Assembly: GCA_033032175.1 (NCBI GenBank)
Contig: CM065323.1
Location: 16,740,001 to 16,804,000, forward strand
From: Saturnia japonica
Taxonomy: Eukaryota; Arthropoda; Insecta; Lepidoptera; Saturniidae
Direction of reading: 5' to 3'
Length of the DNA: 64,000 nt
Shown: in pieces, positions 29,758-41,899 of the stretch
How the letters are laid out: each line of letters begins with the position of its first letter
How positions within the stretch are numbered: position 1 is the stretch's first letter
Position numbers and translations under genes: made by a program
Notes under the pieces: model-generated
The model's database searches: none
Told to the model about the DNA's origin: nothing
Seen by the model: the letters and a program-made list of their open reading frames with translations, nothing else

Positions 29758-31385
29758 TTAAATGCGGCAGCTATTATTTTTAACAATAAGGCTATCAAGA
29801 TAAGTTATTTTTTTATGAAGAGGATGGTCCAAAAGTTGAAAGGATTTGTATAGATACCGATCTGATAAAAACTGTCTTCTTATGTGCAGGGGTGGATCTG
29901 CGCATTCTATTTGCAGTGCACCAATGGGAGTGCTTTTCATAGTCCCAATGACAATACGCAGGCTCTTAGATTGAATAAGGTTAAGTTTATGAATTACAGA
30001 TTTATTAACAGGACAAAGAGTGAAAGAACCATAGTCTAAAAGACTTCTTATCATTGCATTATATATTAACTTTAAAGAAAAAGGATGTGCACCCCACCAA
30101 ACTCCAGAAAGTGCTCTCATCATATTAATGTTTCTTTCACACTTAGCAACTATGTAATTAACATGCGGAGTGCCTGTACATTTGCTATCAAATATTCTAC
30201 CAAGGAAAATAATTTCGTTACTTAACGGTAAGCTCGCCTGATTTAAAGAAACACTTATATGAGGATTAGTTTTTCTTCGAGAAAAAACGACTACTTTGAT
30301 TTTAGAAACAGAAAAGGAAAGACGATGATCAGACATCCAATGCGATAATCTATCCAATGACTGCTCTACAATTTTAGCAGCCAAACCTATCGAACTGTTC
30401 GAGGAATAAATTAGTAAATCATCAGCATACTGAAGAACAGAACACTGAGGGAATACTACAGAATCTAGATCATTTGTATAAACATCATACAATATAGGAC
30501 TAAGAACAGACCCCTGCGGTATACCTTTCCAAAGTACTCGGCTGTGATTATTCATTCCCAGAGTCCTCAAGATAATAGTTCTAACACTAAAAAGATTAAA
30601 AATGAAATCTATAAACTTTGAAGGGATATTAAGGTTCTGCAGCTTGTTTTTTATTATAGTACTATCAAGTCAACATTATTATAAGCAGCTTCAATATCAA
30701 GAAATGCAGCCACCAATGATTCATTCCTGGTTAAGGCAATTTGAATATCTGTCGAAAAAATTGAATGACTATCAGAAACACTACGTCCCTTCCTAAACCC
30801 AAACTGAGAAGAACATAAAAGATTGTAGTGCTCTAAAAACCATTGTAATCTGTTTTTGATTAGATGTTCTGTCAATTTAGAGAGAACCGATGACAAAGCC
30901 ACAGGCCTGAAAGAATTCGCATCAAATGGATCTTTATTAGGTTTTAAAATAGGAATTACTATTTGTTGTTTCTACGAGTTTGGAATGCGAGCAGTTTCAA
31001 CAATAATATTTGTTAAATTCAAAATAAATGATAAAGTTAAAGGTTTTGCATTAACCACAAAATAATACAGAATACCATCAATCCCAGGTGACGTATCAGA
31101 AACACGGTTCAAGACTAATTTCAATTCCTGTAATGAAAAAGGAGCATCTAAGGACTCCAAGGTGTTACTATAATCAGAAATGTAATTATAAGGCATTTCA
31201 TCTAAATTAGGAACATAACTTGGGGCCAGTTTATTTAAAAAGGGTTCAACCCACTCAAGCGAGAAGGAAGAAAAATTTTGATTAGTTTTAGTGGAAGATA
31301 TATAAAGACGTATATTTCGCCATACTATAGAGGGAGAAGTTTCAGGCGACAGTGACAAACAAAAAAGTGTTTCTTTTTGAATCAT
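29758..31385 (-). pseudogene. LINE reverse transcriptase, three frames
   Basis: 31385-30972 holds the N-terminal part (SLQELKLVLNRVSDTSPGID). 30902-30654 holds LSSVLSKLTEHLIKNRLQWF and FGFRKGRSVSDS with the AFLDIEAAYNNV catalytic box. 30570-29758 holds GIPQGSVLSPILYDVYTNDL (residues 16-35) and the YADD box (residues 48-51). Two frameshifts separate the three pieces. The last 270 codons are intact and end near 29758. Confidence 0.85.
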
Positions 31386-31847
31386 CTACCTGTGTGTGTA
31401 TTAATGGTTTATCCTTATTAGGGTTGGAGGTTAAAACCTCAACAAATGATTTTTTTGCAGGTGAGAATTTTTTGTCAGCCTCTTGGTAAGAGACTGAATG
31501 ATTAGACATATAATGTTTTATGTCTTTTTGACGCACAAACACTGAACAAGTTTTATCTATGGCTTTGTGAAGTCCAGAACATTTAATACATCTGTAGTCC
31601 CCATCTACATCACATGATGAACCATCATGATTCTCACCACATTTAAAGCAACGAGGTTTGCTTCTACACTGAATCCGTGTGTGCCCAAAACGGCAGCAAT
31701 TAAAACATTGTATTACTGGGTAAATATATTGTTCCACTGGCAGAGATGAGTAAAAACAAAATACCCGAGAAGGAAGAGCTTGACCATCAAAAGTTATCAC
31801 TACTGTTTGTGTAGGGATGTTAGTATTGCCGATGTAGCAATCTAGTG
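31342..31847 (-). pseudogene. LINE ORF1 C-terminal part with three zinc knuckles
   Basis: Three CCHC-type motifs are spaced in the usual way: CFNCCRFGHTRIQC, then CFKCGENHDGSSC, then CIKCSGLHKAIDKTC (about 31715-31560). They bind the element RNA in the ORF1 protein of insect LINEs. The frame is open upstream to about 31847 (VVITFDGQALPSRVF) and ends at 31342. Confidence 0.85.
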
Positions 31848-32165
31848 TGTTTGTTCACACCATAAGCAGAGTCTTATATGAAAACACAGTTTTAGCAAGG
31901 AATCGTATGAATATTATATTTTATTATTTGTAGTTATAGCAAATAATAAATAACTTGGAATAGGTAACAATATTAGCTAATTATATCACGATATGTTAGA
32001 AAATATATATTTGTATCTCAAACAATATATTATATTTTCTCACTTGACATTTTTTAGTTGACAAGCCTTTAAAACATTATTTTTTATAAAGAAAAAACAT
32101 ACAATGATATGCAAAGAGATTATACTAGTTTTACAACAAAGCCTCTTTGCTTCAACAAATGCCAG
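31848..32165. mobile_element. Probable insertion within LINE gag
   Basis: The ORF1 reading stops making sense in this block and resumes either side of it. On the minus strand SRKASSPEGSTGIC lies at about 32200-32160, and the TQTVVITFDGQALPSR region lies at about 31810. The block is very AT-rich and has no coding signal. I could not define ends or a target duplication, so a local rearrangement is also possible. Confidence 0.4.
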
Positions 32166-32908
32166 TAGAACCCTCTGGGCTACTGGCCTTCCTACTAAGC
32201 CTACGGGAACGTATGATTGACCCAAATCCATCAGGAATTCTTAAATTATTAACAATGTCATTATGCGACCACTCAATTGGAATCTCACGAATTATTCCTA
32301 ATTTACATATATTATAAGTTGGAATTGAAGTTTTATAATTTTTACTACCTAATATGGAATTGCTTAAAAATTTATTGGCAGCTATTGACGACTTAAATGA
32401 TACTGACAGACGATTTCTACCAATTTTTTTTTATTCCGTCTTCTAAAACATCTGTCATTTGATTTTTTTGTAAAAAGTAGCCAAATTTTTGTGGATGCAG
32501 AGTTGTACCTGCTTTTGGATCCTCTGTTACTAATTCCACTGTAACAATATATGAACCGGGGTCTAAGCCTTTATATAATTGTCTGTTAACATTATTTGAA
32601 AATTTCTCATCTGAAGTATTACTGTCAGTATTATGAGAACTTAGAGCGCTCCCTACCTCGGAAGACTTGGTGGAAACAGGAAGATTTGTTAAAGAAGTGT
32701 TTGTAATTAATGGCTTCTTATTAAACCAAACAGATTTATCTTTTATTGGTTTAAAAGTCTGAGTCAATTTCCGTCTATACTTTTTCATATCTTCAACAGA
32801 TACTGAGTTCAACATTTTAGGATCTGAAGAAATATATTTATCTGCATCTAATAGTGTTAACAAAGGGTGTTTGTCAGGAGGAGGGTCAGGCTCAGGATCC
32901 AGATCCAT
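32166..32908 (-). pseudogene. LINE ORF1 N-terminal part
   Basis: The true ATG is probably at 32908 (MDLDPEPDPPPDKHPLL), 17 codons inside a longer open stretch. The region is low-complexity and acidic, then VTVELVTEDPKAGTTLHPQK. After a stop at 32417 and a shift, the minus strand continues in pieces that read KLGIIREIPIEWSHNDIVNN and LRIPDGFGSIIRSRRLSRKA, a typical gag RNA-binding segment before the zinc knuckles. It is inactive through frame breaks. Confidence 0.75.
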
Positions 32909-33626
32909 GATTAATATGAAATAAAAAACTTGCCACTGAATGTTCTCGAAGCTACACAAAATTAACTAAACTACACAAAATTACAGATATAAAAGTTGAA
33001 AAGAAAGACAAACTATAAGAATAAACAATAACAATGAAAATATAACGCCACAATTAATTAAAATCAAAAAATGTCGACCGCCAAATTTGAAGATTCCCCG
33101 CGCTTTCTTTATTCACACTTCTACCAACTGTTTTAAAACCATAGACTTAAAACTTTTATACAATCATAGACAAAAATCATTATGATGGTCATTGTCTTCA
33201 AATACTATTGAGCCTAGACCTAGAAGTCGCGAGTTCTATCCTCGCCCACGACTGATTTTTGTGTGATAACCACAGGCTATTATGAGGATATTACGTTTTT
33301 TTTTGCAAACAATCTGAATCAAAATACAGTTTTAATATGGGTTTTAGTAGACAATACTTAAGCATTTAAACTGGCATGCAATATTATTAAAAAATCCCAA
33401 ATTACATACAAAAATGTTGTTGTTGTTGTATGTGATTGATGACATAACACTTAACCATTGTCAGTTGTTAATTATTTGGCTGGGAGAACATAGGCAACAC
33501 AAGCTTTGCTTAGTTTTTATTTAAATAATCGTGGCTCATTTAAATTTACATTCCGCAAAAAAAACATCACATTTAAAATCCACACTTCATAAATTATACA
33601 GATTATAACTATCGATAAATTCGACA
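32909..33626. other. LINE 5' flank and non-coding tract
   Basis: The first 100-200 bases may be the LINE 5' UTR. At 33222-33285 a decayed tRNA-like SINE piece (around AAGTCGCGAGTTCTATCC) is seen. No gene. Confidence 0.35.
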
Positions 33627-33790
33627 ATGGATGTAGCAATGTAGTGCCATCTTTTAACATACCATGTGAATTAGGTAGATGTAATAATTACAACGTGAGA
33701 AAACGTGATGGCGCTGAACTACATAATTGGAATTTCTGTCTATATTTTAAACTCTGTTGTGTACCGATAATTTTTAAAATTAAGTAGATA
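33627..33790. repeat. Dispersed repeat, relative of 2150-2300
   Basis: It shares GGATGTAGCA...TGCCATCTT and GATGGCGCTGA-type words with 2150-2300 in the same order. Non-coding. Confidence 0.45.
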
Positions 33791-34405
33791 ATATTTTCAA
33801 TTACAATCAATATTTAATTAATTTCTTTTATGATAGATATAATTACAAAGTCAACAAGAATTAAAATCAAATTAACTTTTATTTTATTTAGACTTGAAAT
33901 ATCGATTCACCAATTAGGTTTATCCGATGGAAGCTTTTGATACGCCTTTTATCAAGGACTTAAATTAACATATTCGAAAATTACGTTGTGTATTTTTTTA
34001 TGCATCTTTTTGTCTATTTTTTTTTCTCAAATGTTATGTTTTGTTGATATAGTGTACTTTTATATTGGCAACACTCGTAATTATGGTTACGGTTAAGTTT
34101 GATTTTCATCTAAAAATTATGTAATGATTGTACTTTGTAATTTATAAATAAATATGGGGGGGGGGGTGCGCGGGCATTTACTGGACTGTATTTTTCTTTA
34201 AGTCACGTTGAACTATGTTTGAAATAAAAATATAGCGGAATCCCTCGTGCACTTCGATGACTCTAATAATAGGGCAAAACCACTTACCTTGATCTCCGGT
34301 TTCTTCCTATATTTAGAGAATCTCTTGCGCAGGTTCAGTTACACAATCGCACTGCAGACACCAATAGTTTATAATATTTTGTATCTCTTAATAGTAGAGA
34401 TGGTT
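33791..34405. other. Non-coding tract with G run
   Basis: Contains an uninterrupted run of about 11 G at 34155-34166. Nothing else is recognised. Confidence 0.35.
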
Positions 34406-35270
34406 TTTTTTTTTTTTTTTTTTTACATCTGACTACACTGTTAGCCTTAGGGGCCCTAAAGCCGCTGCGGCTTTTACAGCTTCACCGGACTTGGGGGCGA
34501 GCGCGGAGAGCACTCAGCCACGAAAGTTATAAGGACGACTCGCACGAGGGCGCCAGAGTGGCCGGACCTCGGCTCGGGCGGTCGTCGCGTACGCAAATAA
34601 GTCGCGAACTAACTGAATCCCTACACCTACGATTCGAGCTAACTCAATTATACACATGGGCACGTTCCCTTCCTCCTGGGAGGAAGGAAGGAACCCTGTG
34701 TATGTGTATTTAGTAATCGGAAAGGTTTTCTACACTAACTAGCGCAAAAAAAGAACAAAAAAAGTCCCTTACAGAACCCATGTACCTGTGTGGTGTGCAC
34801 GTGTGTATACTCATACGTGTGTAATGTTGTATGTGGGTAGCTAAGTGTTGCACGTATAGTGTCACTTGTATCGCGCGGGCGGTTGCCTGACCCAAGGGTT
34901 TCATACCGAGGAACGGACCTAGGCTTGGGTCACCCGCTAAAGAGGGTGAACGTATGGAGTGTGTGCGGGAGCGAATTTGACCGCCCGTCCTCTGCGGAGA
35001 GAACGGTGGTTACGCGGGCGTGGGCGCTGTCACGCTCTGTTTGGAGAGATGAATCGATATATTTTATTGTACATACAAGAATAAAAATTTTTTGCGCGGG
35101 CGGTGTTTATATGCCGGGTGGTCGCGTGTTTAAAGGTACACACACGGCGGTGCAAGACGTATATAACACTCGTCATCCCCGCATGGCGCGGGGTGAGGGG
35201 GTCCAAGGCAATGAGCCATGCCTTAGGACGCGGAAGAGATCTTGCCACCGTCATTCACGGTAGGGTTGTA
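34406..35270 (-). repeat. 5'-truncated LINE 3' end (family C), copy 3
   Basis: The T run at about 34406-34424 is the A tail of a minus-strand insert. The 3' UTR block with AGTCCGGTGAAGC (complement at about 34480) is shared with 23600-23640. The section 34740-35050 matches 11900-12160, including AGTCCCTTACAGAACC and ACGGTGGTTACGCGGGCG. Short frames in it (34859-35263) are not genes. Confidence 0.75.
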
Positions 35271-36484
35271 CCCGATTATTAGGTCATTAAGTACACGTTT
35301 AGGCACAAACAGTAGTCTTCACACATTCAATTATTCTCATTTATAAAATTATATTAACATGTTTAATAATTTATTAATATAATTTACTATTTATATTGTC
35401 TTTAGTAAATTGTTAATATTACCTATATAACCAGTTCTTTAATCCTTTTGAAGTGAGCAATTATTATATTATTATTAAACTAAACAGATTGGTACTTATT
35501 CAATAACTTAACAAGTAGGGGGTTCTTTTAAGTTCTTCTTCCTTTTATTGAATTGCAACTGTGTTCTTATGTATCAGAACAATTTTTATATTTAATTTAT
35601 TAAATTAAATTTTATATTAATGTAAAGAAATTACCCACTTTCTGAACGTAATTTCTTTAGTCTGTGACAACTTTGACAGTTATGACGGTTGGATTTTTGT
35701 GAAGTGTTTTTACAAGTTATTGCAATTTAAAATGAGTAAAAACTTAAAGAATAAGAACTATAAAATATACTTTAATGTCGTTTCTTTAATTACAGGTGAG
35801 GGTAGACAAATTGTTTTAAGAATTATTGTATATGTGCATAGTTAATAAACGTTTACTTTAATTACAGAGAAACACATATTGTTTATTTTATCTTCAAAGA
35901 CAAATAAGATTAAATAATCTTATATTAATATTAAGTTCTGCCAATGTCGCGTATAAAGAATATTTATCCAATAACTATTTTCTATCAATATTCAAAAATA
36001 ACTTCAATAAAATGGCGGCTCCCATGTTAGAACTTTCCAGGGAGTTTTTGTGTCAACTGAAATGTACGTTCCCAGTAATTATTTATAGTCCACTTAATTT
36101 GTGTACAATAACCAAACTAAATCACGAAAAATGCCACTAAATTTATCTAATATAGGGCTAAATAACATATCGCATATTGCATAATTTATAAAAAAAAAGT
36201 AATAACTTATTTACATATTAAATTTAGACAACAAATAAAATGGCAGTTATTAAAACAAATGAATCCAACAAAATGTAATTTATTTAATTATCACCAAACA
36301 TCTTTAAACCAGGTACATCCGATTCCGGTACACTGAAAATGAATTTTTCTAAGTTAACAATAAGGCTGCATGACAGAAAAAACTCTGTACTTTATAAGCT
36401 AAAAGGTGTATAGGCTTTTTATTAAGTTCTATTCGATGTAACCTCTCTATTTATTATTTATTGCTGTTGTGGTTTTTAATTTTG
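35271..36484. other. Non-coding tract with weak repeats
   Basis: No gene is seen. The word GATTCCGGTACACTGAAA at about 36320 recurs at about 44670, so a low-copy repeat is present. The rest is AT-rich. Confidence 0.35.
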
Positions 36485-36658
36485 ACGTGACAACGTCTTA
36501 TAAATTGGTTTGCCGGGTGACACTTCAAGAAACTGCGTTACGCTCCGCTCACGTTATGCGCTCACAATGAGAGCGAGTGAGAGGCACGCGTCCCTTCCAC
36601 TCGGGCATGGTTAGCCCGCCTAAGAGCGAGAGAGACAGACATAAAGTCGTTGTCACGT
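36485..36658. mobile_element. MITE-like element with ACGTGACAACG ends
   Basis: ACGTGACAACG at 36485-36495 is mirrored at 36648-36658. The interior is GC-rich with GCGAGAGAGACAGACATAAA near its right side. No ORF. The flanks do not give a clear duplication. Confidence 0.5.
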
Positions 36659-36925
36659 AAAACTTTCGCCCGTATACCGACTTTACAGGCAACCAATTTT
36701 TTTTTAAAACTCCTGGATACATGTCCTTCAAGCTTCACACCTTCGTACTATTTTTGTAATCTTCAAACATGCCTGTGACAATGTGGCGGCTTCCTTGTTA
36801 AAAGTAACCACGCATATTCCTATTTATTATTTGTAACCCACTTCACTTGGGGACAGCAATAAAATTATAACAAGTCGTATACCGTAAAAATTACTCAAAT
36901 GGCCAAATAACATAAGTTTACGATT
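36659..36925. other. Non-coding tract
   Basis: Nothing recognised. Confidence 0.3.
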
Positions 36926-37240
36926 TATAGTACTGAGGTCTGTAGCGTGTACGGACTCCGCTTCGATCGACGTGAGTTCTAATCTCTGCAATGAGCCGAA
37001 GCGTCTAGTGATGGAAAACATCGTGATGAAACCATAGAACGGTGATTTGGCTTTTTTTAAAGCTCGCTTTGCTAGCTACTACCTACAAGTTGGAAATCTT
37101 TCTCCAAACACTAATATGTGTGTTCCGGCAGCTGCACTTGAGATCCAGTCTTCCATTAGACCTAGCGTGCCACCACCATGTGGTGGACCACCTTGGGCCA
37201 CATCGTTACTTATGATCAGGTGAGATTGTGGCTAAACGCT
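36926..37240 (+). repeat. SINE-like repeat (family S2), copy 1
   Basis: GTCTGTAGCGTGTACGGACT followed by GAGTTCTAATCTC resembles a degenerate A-box/B-box pair. Related sequence lies inverted at 48775-48990 (around GAGGGATTCGAACTCGTGTC), with part of it at 63838-64000. The downstream block includes CTGCACTTGAGA and ATGTGGTGGACC-type words. Pol III origin is an inference. Confidence 0.5.
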
Positions 37241-37533
37241 AAACCTATAACTATAAAAAAAATACCTCTACATGATCGATCAAGATCCCGCCAAAAACTC
37301 GCAACTTGGTTTTAGTAAAACGGTGATTCTGATAACTATAGCTAAATAGCTATTATTTTAGTTTTTCCTCATGTGTGCATAACAACTTATGTATATAATA
37401 TACTAGATGTGCCCCGCGGCGTGACTCGGTTAAATTTATTCGACCAACTATCTAGGTATGTATCGTTGTTATCACTTCTCGTATTTACGTTCATTTTTAC
37501 TTCTCCGGTCTTTAGGGTGCAAGGGTCAAGTAA
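37241..37533. other. Non-coding tract with a Helitron-like end
   Basis: At 37402 the word CTAGATGTGCCCCGCGGCG resembles the complement of a Helitron-like 3' end. No gene. Confidence 0.35.
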
Positions 37534-37541
37534 TATAACTT

Positions 37542-38260
37542 AGGGGGCGTTCAAGTATTTACCTAACGCAATATGGCTGGAGGGGGGGGGGGGTCTTGTA
37601 AAATTTTACGATGTGTTACATGGGCGCGAAAGGGTTTTCAACAACGCGTTACGTAACATTGTTTTTTTTTAAATTAAATAATATACTAGGCAATTAAAAT
37701 TGCCTAAGATCGCAAGCCTTGCCGTTTATGTTTTATGAGGAAGCCCCCGATTGTATTGTACGTCGTTTTTATTTTGTTGTCCCAAATTGGCGACCCTTTT
37801 CGTTTATTTTACGGAGAATCCCTCGACTATATTGGTAGTTGATGGAATTATGAGCGCAAACTAAATATCATAAGCGCCTGCTAAATAATTAAAACAATGA
37901 ATTAAGTCCCGCCTTTGCGAATTTAAAACGTTACCTTCTTCTTGTCACCATACGCGTCAAGTCACAATGTGCTTCGGTATATACTTGTAATAATATAATA
38001 ATAAAACCTTAAAGTGCAGTCAAGTCTCTTTATTTTACAGTAGTCAGTTTTGTTAAAATGAGTTCATACTGTGTAATGTCCTCAAAACAGGGAGATTTGC
38101 ATCATCAGCAGCTCTTGGCCTATAAGAGCTCTCATGCTGACTTTCTGAATTGTGTGTTATGTAACGTTTGAGGGGGGGTACAGAATTTTTTTGCGGTGCG
38201 TTACATAGGGAGGCTTAAAAATCTTAAAAAATTGTGTTACGTAATACTTGAACGCTCCCT
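37542..38260. mobile_element. Non-autonomous TIR element, 719 bp, 8-bp target duplication
   Basis: The left end AGGGGGCGTTCAAGTATTTA and the complement of the right end AGGGAGCGTTCAAGTATTAC form inverted repeats. Flanks TATAACTT (37534-37541) and TATAATTT (38261-38268) match at 7 of 8 bases, suggesting an 8-bp duplication. The left side carries a run of 12-13 G (37577-37590) and the right a shorter one (38171-38177). There is no transposase frame. Confidence 0.7.
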
Positions 38261-38268
38261 TATAATTT

Positions 38269-39029
38269 TCCTCAATAAATAGGGTATAAATGGTTAATAG
38301 ATTTAAAAAAATTAAAACGTTACATTATTTCAATCGAAAGACGACGGCTTTCCCCAAATATCGCTACAACGACCGGTCCTGTATTGCCCGTATCTAGCGG
38401 CTTCCCACAACCTTCACCAGGTCCTCGGACCACCTTGTCTTCCGGTACGTCGCCACTCGAGAGCTCTACAGCCTTATTGGCCATTCGTTCTACGAGCTAC
38501 GTGTTCGGCTCACATCCATTTAAATCTAGCCATTCTTAGAGCTATGTCGACTTTGGTTTTTTTACGAATCTCCTAATTTCTGATTTGATCACGCAGAGAA
38601 ACTCAGACTCAGTAAAACGAATTTCATTTTTGTCATATATGGCTAACACCATAATGTCGCATTTCCGTAAAATGACGCGCGCGCAGTTCACAATTGTAGC
38701 CTCAACTAAACGCGATAATAGAACTTTCTTACCCAAGCTTTGCAAGCTAGTCCAGTGCACTGTAAATTATTTCATTAATAGGTTTTTCGTGTAACTTGTA
38801 ATACCTAGGCGTTTTTAGTGGTGAAATCAAAACGCAGTGATCGTTATGTATGAACGACTGGTCGTTTCATTATAATGAATTCTGGTATCTTAACATAAAA
38901 AGAAAAACACCTATGTAGGGACAACTTGGAATGTAAAATATTATGTAAAAACAAAATTTCATTCAAATCGTTAGGTTATTTCCGAGAAACCGATACATAC
39001 ATTTGAACTGAACAATTTTTGTATATACA
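38269..39029. other. Non-coding tract
   Basis: No gene or recognised repeat. The overlapping short frames around 38542-38794 on both strands are uninformative. Confidence 0.3.
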
Positions 39030-39255
39030 TACATACCATCACGAATGTATCCCCGAAGAGTTAGGCAGAGGTGTACCAATGTACACCCACAGTTTGCCGT
39101 GTATGTTTTCAGGTCCCATGTAATAGGGGGCGAGCCTATTGCTATTAATCGGGCACGAATCAAAACACCGAACCGCTACTGAGAATTTCATAGGAAAACC
39201 CAATAAACACTTTGCTCGACATGGGAATCGAACCCAGGAACTTGGCCTAATGAAG
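39030..39255 (-). repeat. tRNA-derived SINE (family S1), copy 2
   Basis: Minus-strand copy with the B-box region GGTTCGATTCCCATG (39225-39239) and the tail TTCGGGGATACATTC (about 39050). The A-box part is decayed. The short minus-strand frame over it (39039-39281) is SINE sequence, not a gene. Confidence 0.75.
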
Positions 39256-39947
39256 CAGTTCAACAATACGATATAATACAAATATTGCTCACATAAGATT
39301 TTTTTTAAATATATTTATTTAGCAGATGACTTGATTGAATTTTTCGCACAATAAAAGATGTAAACTAACTTATTATCAATTGTCATGATATTTTAACATA
39401 TTGGTAATAGATGTCGCTTTGAATTTATTTTAATTAAGCATCAACAGATGGCATTACTAAGGATAAAAAAAAATTAAAACCTTAATTTTATTTCATTTGT
39501 CTAGGTTTTGTCGATGGCTAACATAAACATTAGAATGAGATATTAATCATTAATTGTGAAGAAGAATTAACGGACATTATATGGCGTTTCCAGGAAAAAA
39601 ACACATTCGAGAAAATAATACATATGGTTTTGATGTATTATCCGACTGGATCGCGACTAACATGGTATATTGTAACTTAAGACACCCGCGTTCCGAGATC
39701 ATCCGATTGGGTCGCGACCACTGTTGTGCGTATGGTTGTAAACCAGTGACAGTGGTCACTGTCAATCTCTTTTGAGTTGTCGCGTTTCGGAATCCGCTGG
39801 CGTGTATCTAGCTACCAACAAGCTTGTAGACCGGCAAAGCAATGACAACCGGTAATGTATTTCTGATCTCTCACCGATGTATTTCAGTGAAGATCTTTAG
39901 TGCTTTTGTATTGCCTACCTACAATAATCTGTCTCAATAAATTGAAA
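39256..39947. other. Non-coding tract
   Basis: No supported feature. The tract ends at the start of a Helitron-like copy. Confidence 0.3.
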
Positions 39948-41765
39948 ACAATTAATAAAATTGAAATGTCTTATTTAAGGTCAAAATAACAGCTTTTTAG
40001 GTACTAAATGCATATAAAAGTATACTATATGTTGGAAATGTACATTAGCTCGCATCGTGAGATGGCGAGATCGCTGGAAGGCTTGTGATAGACGGGCTCA
40101 AATGGCAGATGCAATCGTTCTACGCAGGCGCTACACCGCCCCGCCTCCTAGCTCTGCTGACACGAAGGCCAGTCTGCTTCGTGCTTTGGCCGTGAACTCG
40201 CGTTTTTTTTTGTATGCGCTACGTCATTCTGGACGTTCGGCTAGCACTGAGATATATGTGATTTACGGTGGTTGAAGTTTTTGTATTGTATAACTTTGAG
40301 TTGGTGTCCCAGGAGAGTTTTGATGAACAGATTACTTGCGTGATAGTGTATGTGGTGTGTATGCGTGTTGCGGGATGTGAGGATGCACACAAACACTTAC
40401 ACACAGTTCATTCTACACACACATACTTCATAATCTACAGTCCAGGTCGACGGGGCAAGGTCAAAGTCACCGCCCGCTCCTGACGAGGTGAGTCTCTTTT
40501 GTTTGTGTTGGCGACAGAACAGTGTTTTTTCGTGTCTTAGGTTAGGGTATTTTGTGTTATTATTATATTGACGTGTTATATATTATGAGTTACAATAAAA
40601 TAGATTAATATTGACAATATTATAGAAAAATGTAAGCGAATACGCTACATTACAAGTTGCATGTTGTATGTTAAGATGTATATAAACGATTATGTATTGT
40701 GTGTCACATATGTGAAAATATAGCTAATATAGAATAGATTAACATATAAAGTAAGCCAATAGATTAAGTATATCAAATGTTATAGAGATTTTACGAGCAG
40801 AAAATAGTAATGTCGCCCGTAAATTACATTGTTTTTGGCTTATGTACGGAATGTATACGTAATGTATATTATAAGTGAATATGTAATGGATAGATAATTC
40901 AAAGAGGAACATTTTGATATATAACATGTGTACATAGGATGTATAATGAGAGAAATATAAAGAGTTTAACAGGGCAACCAAAGCGAAAAGTAAAGTTAAA
41001 ACACGAAATAAACACGAAATAAAACGGGGCTCTCTTTACGGTCATTCCTCGAACCACTTAAGCTCGAAGAAGGGCCGTATTGGGCACGGTTCAATTCAAC
41101 GAGTAACTACAAGAAGAAAGCTTTGGTCGTCCTGCGAACAATCACCAAGATATCGAGTTTCACTGAAGACCCGGCACCTCAAGCGGTCGTGCATTATTGC
41201 ACCCCCCGGACCCCCTCACCACTAACATCACGCCGCCTCACTGGCATCCAGACGGTATCTACGAGACGGGCATCCGGCGCAACAAAACGCCCGTCCAAAC
41301 CGGGAAACGTCACACCCCCCCTCCCTCACGCAGAGGGGAAGTGACGCGTACCCAACAGTTTGTATAGCGTCGAGAGGGATTGATTCGCGATTAATTGAAT
41401 TAAGGGCTCGGCATATATTACGCGAGCCTTCTCGAACACTTCAGCATACGCTACTTATAACAAAATTTTTGTTTGTCTATCTGTCAGTTTGTTCCGGGTA
41501 ATCTCAGAAACGGTTGGACCAATTTTAACGAGATTTTCACTAGCAGCTAGCTGATGCTATAAGATGTAACTTGGGTTACTTATACTTTAGAATATAATTA
41601 AAAGTTCCGCACAATAAAAAAAACAACTGGTCACGAGCGTTTACGGGTGGTACAACAAATATTTTTGTTTTTTAAATCATTGGGAGCCGGGGTAGTACGA
41701 TTCGCGTGTGTACCCGATCGACGGCATTCTGTACTGTACCCAAGTGCAATCGCGGGTACAGCTAG
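39948..41765 (+). mobile_element. Helitron-like element (family A), copy 5, split by insertion
   Basis: The 5' part (39948-40029, with ACAATTAATAAAATTG) and the 3' part (41456-41765, with GTTCCGGGTAATCTCAG) align to the intact copies. The 3' end is ACAGCTAG before T. Between them lie 1.4 kb of foreign DNA. The exact 5' end is decayed. Confidence 0.65.
40030..41455. mobile_element. Candidate solo LTR or retroelement insertion within Helitron copy 5
   Basis: The block begins TGTTGGAAATGTACATTAGC and interrupts a Helitron-like copy. TATA is found on both sides (40026-40029 and 41456-41459), consistent with a short duplication. It holds polyadenylation-like AATAAA words near 40995-41025, and no protein. 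A solo LTR is the simplest reading because of the TG start and length. The 3' end (CTACT before TATA, or CA at 41461-41462) is ambiguous. Confidence 0.45.
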
Positions 41766-41899
41766 TATAATACATAAATAATATTTGAAGTCTGACTGTT
41801 AGTTCCAGAGATTAGTTTCAAACAAAAAACAAACGATCCCTAGAGATTTATATTATTTGTATAGATAAAGCTTATTAATGCAATAAAACCTAAATAAAT

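Larger units (their letters stand above)
28687..32908 (-). mobile_element. LINE with RNase H (I/R1/LOA-type), defective, endonuclease missing
   Basis: From high to low coordinates this element has gag start (32908), zinc knuckles (about 31720-31560), RT (31385-29758), RNase H (about 29590-29110) and a C-terminal zinc-like tail (about 28840). The apurinic endonuclease expected between the knuckles and RT is absent. The gag frame changes to RT within about 45 bases (31385-31342). Several stops and shifts split both ORFs. The order of domains and the RNase H place it in the RNase-H-bearing LINE groups. Confidence 0.85.

Noticed and set aside
34859..35263. 134-codon plus-strand frame
   Set aside because: Antisense to the LINE family-C 3' region; the homologous block at 11.9-12.2 kb does not keep the frame.
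38542..38794. Complementary 72- and 69-codon frames on both strands
   Set aside because: Mirror-image open frames with no domain signal or conserved neighbour.
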